Assembly: GCF_013204855.1 (NCBI RefSeq)
Contig: NZ_JABMKZ010000048.1
Location: 1 to 47,202 of the forward strand
Reading direction: 5' to 3'
DNA from: Paenibacillus alba
GTDB taxonomy: Bacteria > Bacillota > Bacilli > Paenibacillales > NBRC-103111
Length of the DNA: 47,202 bases
Shown: positions 1 through 7,162 of the stretch, one piece after another
Layout of the letters: every line of letters starts with the position of its first letter
How positions within the stretch are numbered: position 1 is the first letter of the stretch
Program-made: the position numbers and the translations under genes
The notes under the pieces: model-generated
The model's input: only the letters and a program-made list of their open reading frames with translations
The model's database searches: none
Told to the model about the DNA's origin: nothing

Positions 1-2
1 CT

Positions 3-120
3 GTTTGGTGATGATGGCGGAGGGGACCCACGCGTTCCCATCTCGAACACGACCGTTAAGCCCTCCAGCGTCGATGGTACTTGAACCGCAGGGTTCTGGG
101 AGAGTAGAACGTTGCCAAGC
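3..120 (+). rRNA. rrf: 5S ribosomal RNA
   Basis: This is a near-complete Firmicute 5S rRNA of about 118 nt. The closing helix pairs positions 3-9 with 114-120, and the interior has the typical CGAACACGACCGTTAAGCCC and GGGAGAGTAG blocks. It marks the 3' end of an rRNA operon whose 16S and 23S genes lie upstream of the window. The exact 5' end could differ by a few bases. No tRNA gene follows it. Confidence 0.95.
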
Positions 121-126
121 ACAAAT

Positions 127-162
127 AAAACCTTACAAGGAGAAATCCTCGTAAGGTTTTTT
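127..162 (+). terminator. rRNA operon terminator
   Basis: The arms AAAACCTTAC and GTAAGGTTTT, extended inward by AAGGA/TCCTC, form a strong hairpin that runs into TTTTTTG. It lies directly after 5S, so it should end rRNA transcription. The 210 bases from here to the first gene show nothing else I can support. Confidence 0.9.
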
Positions 163-375
163 GTTTATTTAAGAGAACCTTGAGCTGCAGCGCACCAATG
201 CTGCGATTTCAGCCAAGTGCCAATAAGGCGAGGAATCTTTGTCATTTTTACAAAGTTGAGGACAGATTCATAAAATGTAGCTGAATTTAGTTTACAATAA
301 AGCGTAGTTTCTTTCCGTGTAATCTTGTGTGTACATAGACGAGCAGGGTTGGTTGTAGAGATAGGAGTGAGATGT

Positions 376-966
376 TTGGCGAATGCATACGTACAGATTG
401 GTTTAGCGATGTTTCGGACGGGGATCTTGGGGTATGGTGGCGGGCCTTCGATCGTGCCGTTAATTCGGTATGAGGCGGTTACGCGTTTTCAGTGGATGAA
501 AGATGAGGAGTTCATGGAGGTGCTGGCGATCGCTAACACTTTACCTGGGCCTATCGCGACGAAGCTGGCGGGGTATCTGGGATATCGGCTTAAAGGAGCA
601 GGTGGCGCGGCGGTTGGTGTGCTGGCGCATATTGTACCAACTTGCGTGGCGATGGTGGGCTTGTATTCATTCATTCATTTCTTTAGCACTTCACAAGTGA
701 TTAAAGGCATGATAGCGGCTGTAGTTCCGATTGTAGCGGTCATGTTGGGCGTGATGGCGTACGAGTTTGGCGAAAAGGCGATCAAAGGCCTAGGATGGGC
801 GGCAGGCATTACTTTTTTTGTGATTTCTTTCTTGTTGCTGCAAACTTTTTCTGTGCATCCGGCTATAGTCATTTTCCTTTTCCTATTCTATGGCGCGTTC
901 CATCATAAAGTAAAGGACAAGTGGAACAAAGGCAAGAAGTCGCTTGGCAAAGGTGAGGGCGTATGA
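376..966 (+). CDS. chrA: Chromate transporter, first half (ChrA family)
   Basis: This is a membrane protein of about 196 residues of the short-chain CHR family, which moves chromate or similar anions and works as a pair of homologous half-size subunits. The family signatures FRTGILGYGGGPS near the N-terminus and ANTLPGPIATKLAGY about 30 residues on are clear, followed by several hydrophobic segments. The longest frame opens with TTG at 325, but that has no ribosome site and adds 17 hydrophilic residues. TTG 376 has AGGAG eight bases upstream and gives the family's usual N-terminus. The stop overlaps the next gene by four bases (ATGA), so the two halves should be co-translated. Confidence 0.88.
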   Translation: MANAYVQIGLAMFRTGILGYGGGPSIVPLIRYEAVTRFQWMKDEEFMEVLAIANTLPGPIATKLAGYLGYRLKGAGGAAVGVLAHIVPTCVAMVGLYSFIHFFSTSQVIKGMIAAVVPIVAVMLGVMAYEFGEKAIKGLGWAAGITFFVISFLLLQTFSVHPAIVIFLFLFYGAFHHKVKDKWNKGKKSLGKGEGV

Positions 967-1496
967 TGGATTGGTGGAATTTATTGGTTAGTTTTTTTCT
1001 GGCTAATGTGTTCGGTTACGGGGGGGGGCCTTCGTCGATCCCACTGATGTATCAAGAGATCGTTCCGCATCATGCTTGGATGACGAGCAGTGAGTTCTCC
1101 AATATGTTAGCTTTAGGCAATGCGCTGCCTGGCCCTATCGCCACGAAGATCGCCGCATATGTCGGGTTCCAGATTGGCGGATGGGTCGGAGTTGTGATAG
1201 CCGTTGGAGCGACGGTTGTTCCCTCGATAATAGCACTTATAATCCTGCTGAATATTCTGCAAAAATATAAGAAGTCTCCAGCCATTAAAGGCATGACTTT
1301 GCTCGTTCAACCCGTTATCGCGATTATGATGGTGCTCGTTACATGGAGCAGCCTTGTGGAGTCGACGAAATCGATCGGGTACTTGCAGTTTTTTGGCATA
1401 GCTGCGGTGGCCTTTTATCTCATACAAAAACGGAAGATCCATCCTGCTTTTGTGATCGTTGCGGGTTTTGTATATGGTGGAGTATTTCTTTCATAA
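963..1496 (+). CDS. chrA: Chromate transporter, second half (ChrA family)
   Basis: The 177-residue partner of the preceding gene has the same repeat architecture: a VFGYGGGPSSIPL motif near residue 17 and GNALPGPIATKIAAY near residue 52, then hydrophobic helices. The CHR family has short proteins encoded by adjacent paralogous genes and long proteins with the halves fused; this is the paired form. It starts inside the stop codon of the first half and ends just before a terminator, so the two form a self-contained operon. Chromate as substrate is inferred from the family only. No regulator gene is nearby. Confidence 0.88.
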   Translation: MMDWWNLLVSFFLANVFGYGGGPSSIPLMYQEIVPHHAWMTSSEFSNMLALGNALPGPIATKIAAYVGFQIGGWVGVVIAVGATVVPSIIALIILLNILQKYKKSPAIKGMTLLVQPVIAIMMVLVTWSSLVESTKSIGYLQFFGIAAVAFYLIQKRKIHPAFVIVAGFVYGGVFLS

Positions 1497-1506
1497 AATA
1501 TCTGAG

Positions 1507-1552
1507 GGACTGTCCTACAAGTAGCGAAACTACTTGTGGGCAGTCCTTTTTT
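1507..1552 (+). terminator. Terminator of the chromate transporter pair
   Basis: GGACTGTCCTACAAGTAG and CTACTTGTGGGCAGTCC pair almost completely across a CGAAA loop and lead into TTTTTT. The hairpin lies ten bases after the second chrA stop. Confidence 0.85.
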
Positions 1553-1694
1553 GCAGCATGAGCGAAACGAGCGACTACATTTTCCGAAAACCTGCAAAAA
1601 GGCATCTTTTTGTTATTGAAATAACCTAATGGATATGAATTCCTGCATTTCTGCATGCTTTTGAAGATTTTTCTTAATTCTTGGATGAAAAGTA

Positions 1695-1774
1695 TGAAAA
1701 TGCCTGCATAATCGCAGGCATTTTCACTTTTCAGGCGATTTCGTTGAAAATGCCTGCACTTTTGCAGGCTTTCA
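1695..1774. repeat. Two copies of a TGAAAATGCCTGC hairpin element
   Basis: Positions 1695-1726 form a perfect 13-bp stem (TGAAAATGCCTGC / GCAGGCATTTTCA) with a six-base loop. Positions 1745-1774 repeat the left arm exactly and form a slightly shorter stem with GCAGGCTTTCA. A degenerate third piece (CCTGCAAAAAGGCATC) lies near 1592. Neither hairpin is followed by a clean T-run, so they look like an interspersed repeat rather than terminators. Confidence 0.7.
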
Positions 1775-1966
1775 GTGCCGCAGCCGAGCTCCAGGTCTGG
1801 TCCCATGGATTCGATCTAGTACCATTTCAATTGTGAATTTTGCTATTTTGCCACGCCATCTATGGAAGGATAATTACCAATCACGGCTTACGGCACATGA
1901 ACTTTGGGAGCAAGCACAAAGGAACACACATTTTTCGTGTAATCACCAAAAGTGATGTGATGTTAA

Positions 1967-1995
1967 TTGACGTATGATTCACCTAACCGTATAGT
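1967..1995 (+). promoter_or_regulatory. Predicted sigma-A promoter of the purine importer operon
   Basis: TTGACG, a 17-base spacer and TATAGT lie about 130 bases upstream of the ABC ATPase. The preceding bases ATGTTAA resemble those upstream of the other purine promoter at 16302, which may reflect a shared regulator site. Confidence 0.65.
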
Positions 1996-2047
1996 GAAAA
2001 AAATAGGAACATACGAAGCTCCAAAGAAGTATAGAATCGTTTGCAGC

Positions 2048-2079
2048 AACAGCATAGCCCTGGGGAGGGAGATGCTGTT
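2048..2079 (+). promoter_or_regulatory. Leader hairpin upstream of the purine importer
   Basis: AACAGCAT and ATGCTGTT pair perfectly around a G-rich loop in the 5' leader, 45 bases before the ATPase start. It is followed by TTGAG, not a T-run, so it may stabilise the leader or bind a regulator. I could not match it to a purine riboswitch; the conserved TTTCTACC core is absent. Confidence 0.4.
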
Positions 2080-2123
2080 TTGAGTATATAAGGGTCTTTT
2101 TAGGACGGAGAAGGAGGGCTCAT

Positions 2124-3659
2124 ATGCAGACAACAACGGGGTATTCCGTTGAAATGGTTCAGATCGTCAAACAGTTTGGATCTGTAACGGCGAACGATCA
2201 TGTTGATTTTCGGGCAAAAGCAGGAGAGATTCATGCATTGCTTGGGGAGAATGGCGCTGGCAAAAGTACGATGATGTGCATGCTCTCAGGGGTATATCGG
2301 CCTACAAGCGGAGAGATTCGCATTCACGGTGAGAAGGTGCGTATTCGTTCGCCGAAGGATGCGATGAAGCATGGTGTCGGCATGGTGTTTCAAAATTTCC
2401 GACTCGTCCAGACCTTAACGGCGACGGAAAATATTGTACTTGGAGAGAGCTCCTCGTTCTGGCGGGGGCCGGGCTGGCTCACGAAGAAATCCGAGGAGAT
2501 TGAAGCGATCTCGAAGCATTTTGGGCTGCCGTTCCCCGTAGATCGGCCGATTTGGCAGCTATCCGTGGGCGAGCAGCAGCGCGTAGAAATTGTGAAGACG
2601 CTGTACCGCGGGGCGGATTTGATTATTTTGGATGAGCCAACCTCGGTGTTAACGCCAGGTGAGGTTGAGCCATTATTCGAAACCTTGGACAGGATGAAAA
2701 AAGAAGGCAAGACCGTCATTATGACGACGCACAAATTAAAGGAGGTCATGTTCGCTTCGGATCGGATTTCGGTCATGCGCAAAGGAAAGATGATTGCAAC
2801 GATGGCGAAAACGGAGACGAGTGAACGGGGGCTAGCGCAACTCATGGTCGGCCAAGAGAACTTCAAAAGCCGCACGGCAGTCAGAGAGAAGATACATGGC
2901 AGCCCCATGCTTGTAGTGAAGGGGTTGGACGTGTATGCGGAGCACGGACGTAAGGTGCTGGATCGGCTTGATTTTCATGTGAGCGAGGGAGAGATTGTTG
3001 GTGTAGCCGGCGTTTCTGGTAATGGGCAAAAGGAGCTGGCCGAGGTGCTTACGGGGCTGCGCACTTGGAAGCAAGGCAATGTCCGTTTCGACGGACATGA
3101 ATTGCGCAACGGGTCCGTACGCGCCGCCATCGAGCTGGGGATTGCCCATGTGCCGGAGAATCGGATGAAGAGTGGTCTCGCAGGAAGCCTTGGCACCGTT
3201 GATAACTTACTGTTCAAAACCTATCGTTCCAAGGAGCGATCACGCTATGGTCTGCTTCGCACGGGGAGTAATCGCACTTGGTCGCAGAATCTGGTTAAGC
3301 GTTATGATGTGAGGACATCAGGGATGGATGCACCCGTTCAGTTTATGTCAGGGGGCAATCAGCAGAAGCTGCTTCTAGCCAGAGAGATTGACCAAGATCC
3401 TAAGCTCATGATAGCCGTTCACCCATCGCAAGGTCTTGATGTCGGGGCAACCGCAGGTGTCCATGATGTGCTGGAGGATTTGCGCAGGAAGGGACGATCT
3501 GTTCTGCTGATTTCGGAGGATCTGGATGAGGTGCTGCAGCTGGCGGACCGGATCATCGTGTTGTATAACGGGCGTATTGTGGGCAATATTCCACGTGAGG
3601 GCGCGAATCGCGCGTCTATTGGCCTATTAATGGCGGGATCTGAGGAGGATGCAGGGTGA
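2124..3659 (+). CDS. Nucleoside/purine ABC importer, ATP-binding protein
   Basis: This 511-residue protein has two fused ABC domains and resembles B. subtilis NupO, the ATPase of the guanosine importer. The first domain has Walker A GENGAGKST (about residue 41), signature LSVGEQQ and Walker B LIILDEPTS. The second has the degenerate loop GVSGNGQKE and signature MSGGNQQK, with AVHPSQG in place of a normal Walker B, as is usual for this family. It should power uptake at the inner face of the membrane. AAGGAGG lies six bases before the ATG. The stop overlaps the first permease gene. Placement beside purine degradation genes suggests nucleosides or purine bases as substrate, but specificity cannot be read from sequence. 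Confidence 0.92.
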   Translation: MQTTTGYSVEMVQIVKQFGSVTANDHVDFRAKAGEIHALLGENGAGKSTMMCMLSGVYRPTSGEIRIHGEKVRIRSPKDAMKHGVGMVFQNFRLVQTLTATENIVLGESSSFWRGPGWLTKKSEEIEAISKHFGLPFPVDRPIWQLSVGEQQRVEIVKTLYRGADLIILDEPTSVLTPGEVEPLFETLDRMKKEGKTVIMTTHKLKEVMFASDRISVMRKGKMIATMAKTETSERGLAQLMVGQENFKSRTAVREKIHGSPMLVVKGLDVYAEHGRKVLDRLDFHVSEGEIVGVAGVSGNGQKELAEVLTGLRTWKQGNVRFDGHELRNGSVRAAIELGIAHVPENRMKSGLAGSLGTVDNLLFKTYRSKERSRYGLLRTGSNRTWSQNLVKRYDVRTSGMDAPVQFMSGGNQQKLLLAREIDQDPKLMIAVHPSQGLDVGATAGVHDVLEDLRRKGRSVLLISEDLDEVLQLADRIIVLYNGRIVGNIPREGANRASIGLLMAGSEEDAG

Positions 3660-4777
3660 GCGAACAACAAGCGGCAGGCACACTTCCCATTGAAAATAAA
3701 GGAGTTAAACGAGAAGCGAGCTTCCGTTTACCCTATCGGTTCGAGATTGATCCGGCCGGTCGCGACAGCCCATGGTGGGTAACGCTTGTATCCATCGGAT
3801 TGGCGCTTATCGCCTGTGGTATATTTATATCCCTTAATGGCATGAATCCAATTGAGGTCTATAGCAAAATGCTGAAAGGGGCATTCGGCTCCTCCTTTGG
3901 TCTTACCGAGACGTTGGTGAAGGCGATTCCGCTTCTTTTATGCGGTTTGGGGGTTTCAATCGCTTATCGGATTTCGGTGTGGAACATCGGAGCGGAGGGG
4001 CAGTTTCTCGCCGGGGCTATGGCGGCTACAGCGATTACGGTCTATTTTCCACATCTGCCGATGTATGTATCCATTCCAGCTATGGTGGCAGCAAGTATAG
4101 TTGCCGGAGGCTTCTGGGGATTGCTGACAGCCATTCCGAGGAACTATTTTCAAGTAAATGAGCTTATTACCTCTCTTATGCTAAATTATGTGGCGATGCT
4201 GGCCCTTAATTATGCTGTGTTTGGCCCATGGAAAGATCCCAAAGGCTTCAACTTCCCAGGATCGCCGATGTTCACTGCAGCACAGACGTTACCCACTTGG
4301 GGGACTTCGAGACTCCATCTGGGCATTATTTTTGCAGTCGTTGCCCTGCTGATTTATGCTTTTATGATTCGATATACGCGGTGGGGATATGAACTTCGTT
4401 TGATAGGAGCCAATGCGGAAGCAGCGCGGAATGCGGGCATTCGTATTTCCAGACACGTCATTGTCGTTATGATGATTAGCGGGGGCTTGGCAGGTCTGGC
4501 TGGAATGGGGGAAGTGTCGGGAGTGGCGCATCGGCTTATGTACGGGATTTCTCCGGGATATGGCTATACAGCGATTATCGTGGCTTGGCTGGCAAAGCTG
4601 AATCCACTAGGGCTGGTTGTGTCGTCAGTGCTCTTCGGGGGGTTAATCGTAGGCGGGTACAGTGTGCAAACGATTGGACTTCCGTCCTCTACCTCCTCCA
4701 TGATTCAAGGGGCTATCCTGTTCTTCCTGATTGCCGGCAATATGGCAGGGAAATTCCGTGTTCGCAGCAACCGCTGA
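3656..4777 (+). CDS. Nucleoside/purine ABC importer, permease 1
   Basis: This 373-residue multi-pass membrane protein belongs to the branched-chain amino acid/ribose-type permease superfamily and is similar to NupP of B. subtilis. It has an N-terminal cytoplasmic stretch of about 45 residues, then about nine hydrophobic segments. The region YRISVWNIGAEGQFLAGAM is the family's typical binding-fold motif. Another recognisable stretch is LRLIGANAEAARNAGI, the coupling loop to the ATPase. The start is GTG 3656 inside the end of the ATPase gene (GTGA overlap), indicating translational coupling. It should form a heterodimeric channel with the next gene product. Confidence 0.9.
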   Translation: MSEQQAAGTLPIENKGVKREASFRLPYRFEIDPAGRDSPWWVTLVSIGLALIACGIFISLNGMNPIEVYSKMLKGAFGSSFGLTETLVKAIPLLLCGLGVSIAYRISVWNIGAEGQFLAGAMAATAITVYFPHLPMYVSIPAMVAASIVAGGFWGLLTAIPRNYFQVNELITSLMLNYVAMLALNYAVFGPWKDPKGFNFPGSPMFTAAQTLPTWGTSRLHLGIIFAVVALLIYAFMIRYTRWGYELRLIGANAEAARNAGIRISRHVIVVMMISGGLAGLAGMGEVSGVAHRLMYGISPGYGYTAIIVAWLAKLNPLGLVVSSVLFGGLIVGGYSVQTIGLPSSTSSMIQGAILFFLIAGNMAGKFRVRSNR

Positions 4778-4820
4778 GGAAGCTTGAGTCACAATGATGC
4801 TGAATGGGGGGTGAGAAGCA

Positions 4821-5750
4821 ATGGAGATGCTAACGCAAATACTGATATCCGCGATTTCTTCCGGTACTCCGCTGCTGCTTGCGGTATTGGGCGGGATTCT
4901 GATTGAAAGATCCGGGATCACACAGTTAGGCGCTGAAGGCTTGATGCTGATGGGGGCTGTGATTGCTTGTTTAGTTTATATTCATACTGGAAGCCTAGCG
5001 TTGACCTTGCTCTGTGTATTAGCCGTGAGCGGTGTGCTGGGATTGCTTCATGGCTTTCTATGTGTAACCCTGCATGCCAATCAGGTCGTTTGCGGTCTAG
5101 CGATGACGATATTCGGTGCAGGACTGAGTGCCTATCTAGGAAAACCTGTGAGCGGGCAACCGCTGGTTGGAGCCGTTCCGAAGCTGGACTTGCCTTGGCT
5201 GGAAAATGTCCCGTTTCTCGGGAAGATTTTTGCGCATTTGGATCTATTCACATGGTTTAGCTTCGTGCTAGTCCTAGTGATGCATGTGTTTATCCACCGA
5301 ACCTCATGGGGCCTTCATCTAAGAGCAGTGGGTGACAATCCCGCAACGGCAGATGTGATGGGAATTTCGGTCGTTGCTGTTCGCTACGCTTGTCTAGTTA
5401 TCGGTTCGATGCTGATCGGGATTGGCGGGGCGGATCTGTTGCTCGTCTACACACCGACATGGAATGAAGGCATGACCTCGGGACGTGGCTGGATCGCGGT
5501 AGCACTCATCATTTTTGCTCGATGGAACCCGATTCGCGCGTTAGCGTGCGCTTATTTTTTCGGAGTGCTCGACACTCTCGGTTTCCGTGTGCAATTGATC
5601 GGCAGTCATATTCCTTCTTATTTCTTGAAAATGATACCGTACATTGTCACCATTCTGGTCCTGATGTTCCTTGGCTGGCGCAATCGCAATAAGCCATCAG
5701 GTGCGCCGGAAGCGCTTGGTGTCCCGTATATTCGGGAGCAAAGATTTTAA
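4821..5750 (+). CDS. Nucleoside/purine ABC importer, permease 2
   Basis: A 309-residue integral membrane protein, the NupQ-type partner of permease 1. It contains the ERSGITQLGAEGLMLMGA motif near residue 30 and the coupling-loop-like LRAVGDNPATADVMGI near residue 170, between about eight hydrophobic helices. It begins 43 bases after permease 1, with GGGGGGTGAG before the ATG. The operon lacks its binding lipoprotein here; the BMP-type lipoprotein at 21290 is the likely missing component. The gene ends before a short degenerate stretch and a terminator. Confidence 0.9.
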   Translation: MEMLTQILISAISSGTPLLLAVLGGILIERSGITQLGAEGLMLMGAVIACLVYIHTGSLALTLLCVLAVSGVLGLLHGFLCVTLHANQVVCGLAMTIFGAGLSAYLGKPVSGQPLVGAVPKLDLPWLENVPFLGKIFAHLDLFTWFSFVLVLVMHVFIHRTSWGLHLRAVGDNPATADVMGISVVAVRYACLVIGSMLIGIGGADLLLVYTPTWNEGMTSGRGWIAVALIIFARWNPIRALACAYFFGVLDTLGFRVQLIGSHIPSYFLKMIPYIVTILVLMFLGWRNRNKPSGAPEALGVPYIREQRF

Positions 5751-5785
5751 TAGACCCATTGCCTAACCTATAGGAGGAATTGGAA

Positions 5786-5806
5786 ATGAGTGATCATGAA
5801 TTGTAG
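5786..5806 (+). other. Six-codon mini-ORF with a strong ribosome site
   Basis: AGGAGG lies eight bases upstream of an ATG that opens only MSDHEL before TAG. It follows permease 2 by 35 bases and is directly before a terminator. The ribosome site is as good as those of real genes here. It may be the decayed start of a lost gene of the operon, or a leader peptide; I cannot tell which. Confidence 0.3.
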
Positions 5807-5810
5807 TCCT

Positions 5811-5850
5811 AAAAGGGCAAGCAGGTATTGTATACTGTTTGGCCTTTTTT
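5811..5850 (+). terminator. Terminator of the purine importer operon
   Basis: AAAAGGGCAAGCAG pairs imperfectly with CTGTTTGGCCTTTT and is followed by TTTTG. It separates the importer operon from the Fur-controlled gene. Confidence 0.7.
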
Positions 5851-5876
5851 GTGTTTGCCTTATTGTAATCATTCGA

Positions 5877-5905
5877 TTGACGTTGATAATGATAATTGTT
5901 ATCAT
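5877..5905 (+). promoter_or_regulatory. Promoter with Fur box for the siderophore-binding lipoprotein
   Basis: TTGACG, a 17-base spacer and TATCAT form a promoter. Within it, 5885-5903 reads GATAATGATAATTGTTATC, which matches the classical 19-bp Fur consensus at 17 of 19 positions and covers spacer and -10. Iron-dependent repression by Fur is therefore strongly predicted. Confidence 0.85.
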
Positions 5906-5974
5906 TGTAAAAGTTGTTAGTCCAGCTTTGCACACTTATTTTCATAAATCCGATTGTTAGAGGGGAAGATTGTT

Positions 5975-6973
5975 GTGGAACAGAAAAAAGGCAAAAAGTT
6001 TGCAGGAATACTAGTCAGTTTAATAAGTATGACTTTAATCATATCAGCATGCGGAAGCAATAAGGCGGGAGATACCGCCTCCCAGACGCCTACTTCTCCA
6101 ACAGCCAGCTCGCCAGCGGCTTCGGCTGCTGCTGTCAAAGCAGCAAAGACGATGACCGACGGACTCGGCAATAAGGTGACAATTCCAGCGAACCCGCAGC
6201 GCATCATCGGTTCTTATCTCGAAGATCATTTGATCACGCTCGGCATCAAGCCTGTCGCACAATGGGCTGTAGCCAGCGGCACTCAGGAGTACTTGAAGGA
6301 CAGTTTGAACGGCATCCCGACGCTGCCATCCGAACTTCCGTTTGAAGCGGTTACGGGTTTCAATCCAGATCTTCTGATTATCGGAGGAACGAGTGCAGTA
6401 TCCGGTGAAAAGTATGCGCAGTATTCCAAAATCGCCCCAACCTTTGTACTGGGGGATGAGATCAACAATAACTGGCGTCAGGCGCTGCTAAAGATTGGCG
6501 AGGTTTTTGATAAATCGAAGGAAGCTCAGCAGGCTCTGAATGTGTACGATGCGAAAGCCAAAGAAGCCAAAGAGAAGCTGGTGAAGGCGAATGGCTCACA
6601 GTCGGCTGCTGCTTTGTGGGTAACGGCGAAGGGTGTTTACGTTGTAAGTGAAAGCTTATCGAGCGGAGTGGTGTTGTATCAGGACATTGGCTTCAAGGTC
6701 CCGAATGTGGTTAAACAAATTTCCAGTACAGGCACGGCCAACTGGCGAGCCATCTCCATGGAGGCTTTATCTCAATTGGATGCCGATCATATTTTCTTGA
6801 TTCGCGGCAAGGGTGAAGGAGAGCAGTTGCTGAACGATCCAGTGTGGAAAAGCATTCCTGCCGTGAAGAGTGGACATGTCTACGAATTCGACAAGTCTCA
6901 TAGCTGGCTGTACAGCGGAGCGATTGCTAATAGCAAAATCATTGATGATATTTTAAAAAGTGTTTTGAAATAA
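5975..6973 (+). CDS. Fe(III)-siderophore ABC transporter substrate-binding lipoprotein
   Basis: This 332-residue protein belongs to the FecB/FhuD-type periplasmic binding family (TroA fold). It starts at GTG 5975, eight bases after AGGGGA. An in-frame TTG at 5954 lacks such a site. Residues 1-28 form a lipoprotein signal ending in ISAC, followed by a Ser/Thr/Ala/Pro linker. The binding domain starts around TDGLGNKVTIPANPQRII, typical of the family, and FNPDLLIIGG follows. Iron control is shown by the Fur box upstream. No cognate permease or ATPase is next to it, so it must use one encoded elsewhere. It sits oddly between purine uptake and purine degradation genes. The exact siderophore is unknown. 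Confidence 0.88.
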   Translation: MEQKKGKKFAGILVSLISMTLIISACGSNKAGDTASQTPTSPTASSPAASAAAVKAAKTMTDGLGNKVTIPANPQRIIGSYLEDHLITLGIKPVAQWAVASGTQEYLKDSLNGIPTLPSELPFEAVTGFNPDLLIIGGTSAVSGEKYAQYSKIAPTFVLGDEINNNWRQALLKIGEVFDKSKEAQQALNVYDAKAKEAKEKLVKANGSQSAAALWVTAKGVYVVSESLSSGVVLYQDIGFKVPNVVKQISSTGTANWRAISMEALSQLDADHIFLIRGKGEGEQLLNDPVWKSIPAVKSGHVYEFDKSHSWLYSGAIANSKIIDDILKSVLK

Positions 6974-6976
6974 GGC

Positions 6977-7016
6977 AAAAGCCGCTGGGAAGGTTCCATA
7001 TTCCCGGCGGCTTTTT
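6977..7016 (+). terminator. Terminator after the siderophore-binding lipoprotein
   Basis: AAAAGCCGCTGGGA pairs with TCCCGGCGGCTTTT and runs into TTTTG, four bases past the stop codon. It is a strong intrinsic terminator. Confidence 0.9.
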
Positions 7017-7046
7017 GTTATTTTACAAAAAAAGTTACTCATGTTA

Positions 7047-7104
7047 TGAAAGTTTACAAACTTCTTTCATATAAATTGACCCATAAGGAAGACGCACTTA
7101 CAAT
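7047..7104 (+). promoter_or_regulatory. Promoter of the pucL operon with upstream inverted repeat
   Basis: TTGACC (7076-7081), a 17-base spacer and TACAAT (7099-7104) give a good sigma-A promoter about 50 bases before pucL. Directly upstream, GAAAGTTT-AC-AAACTTCTTTC (7048-7068) is an imperfect palindrome that could be an activator or repressor site. Confidence 0.65.
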
Positions 7105-7162
7105 GAAACAAATCTTGATCAAGAATGGCTGGAGCTAACTTAGATAAAGAGGTGAAGATGTC

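Larger units (their letters stand above)
1497..2123. other. Intergenic region before the purine importer
   Basis: These 627 bases hold the chrA terminator, two related hairpins (1695-1774), a promoter (1967-1995) and a leader hairpin (2048-2079), each listed separately. In 1553-1694 and 1775-1966 I see no gene or other clear signal. The open frames there lack ribosome sites and overlap the repeats. Confidence 0.6.

Noticed and set aside
325..375. Upstream TTG start for the first chromate transporter half
   Set aside because: No ribosome site there; TTG 376 has AGGAG at good distance and gives the family N-terminus.
2041..2123. Purine riboswitch before the importer
   Set aside because: The leader has a hairpin but lacks TTTCTACC and the two kissing loops seen at 35830.
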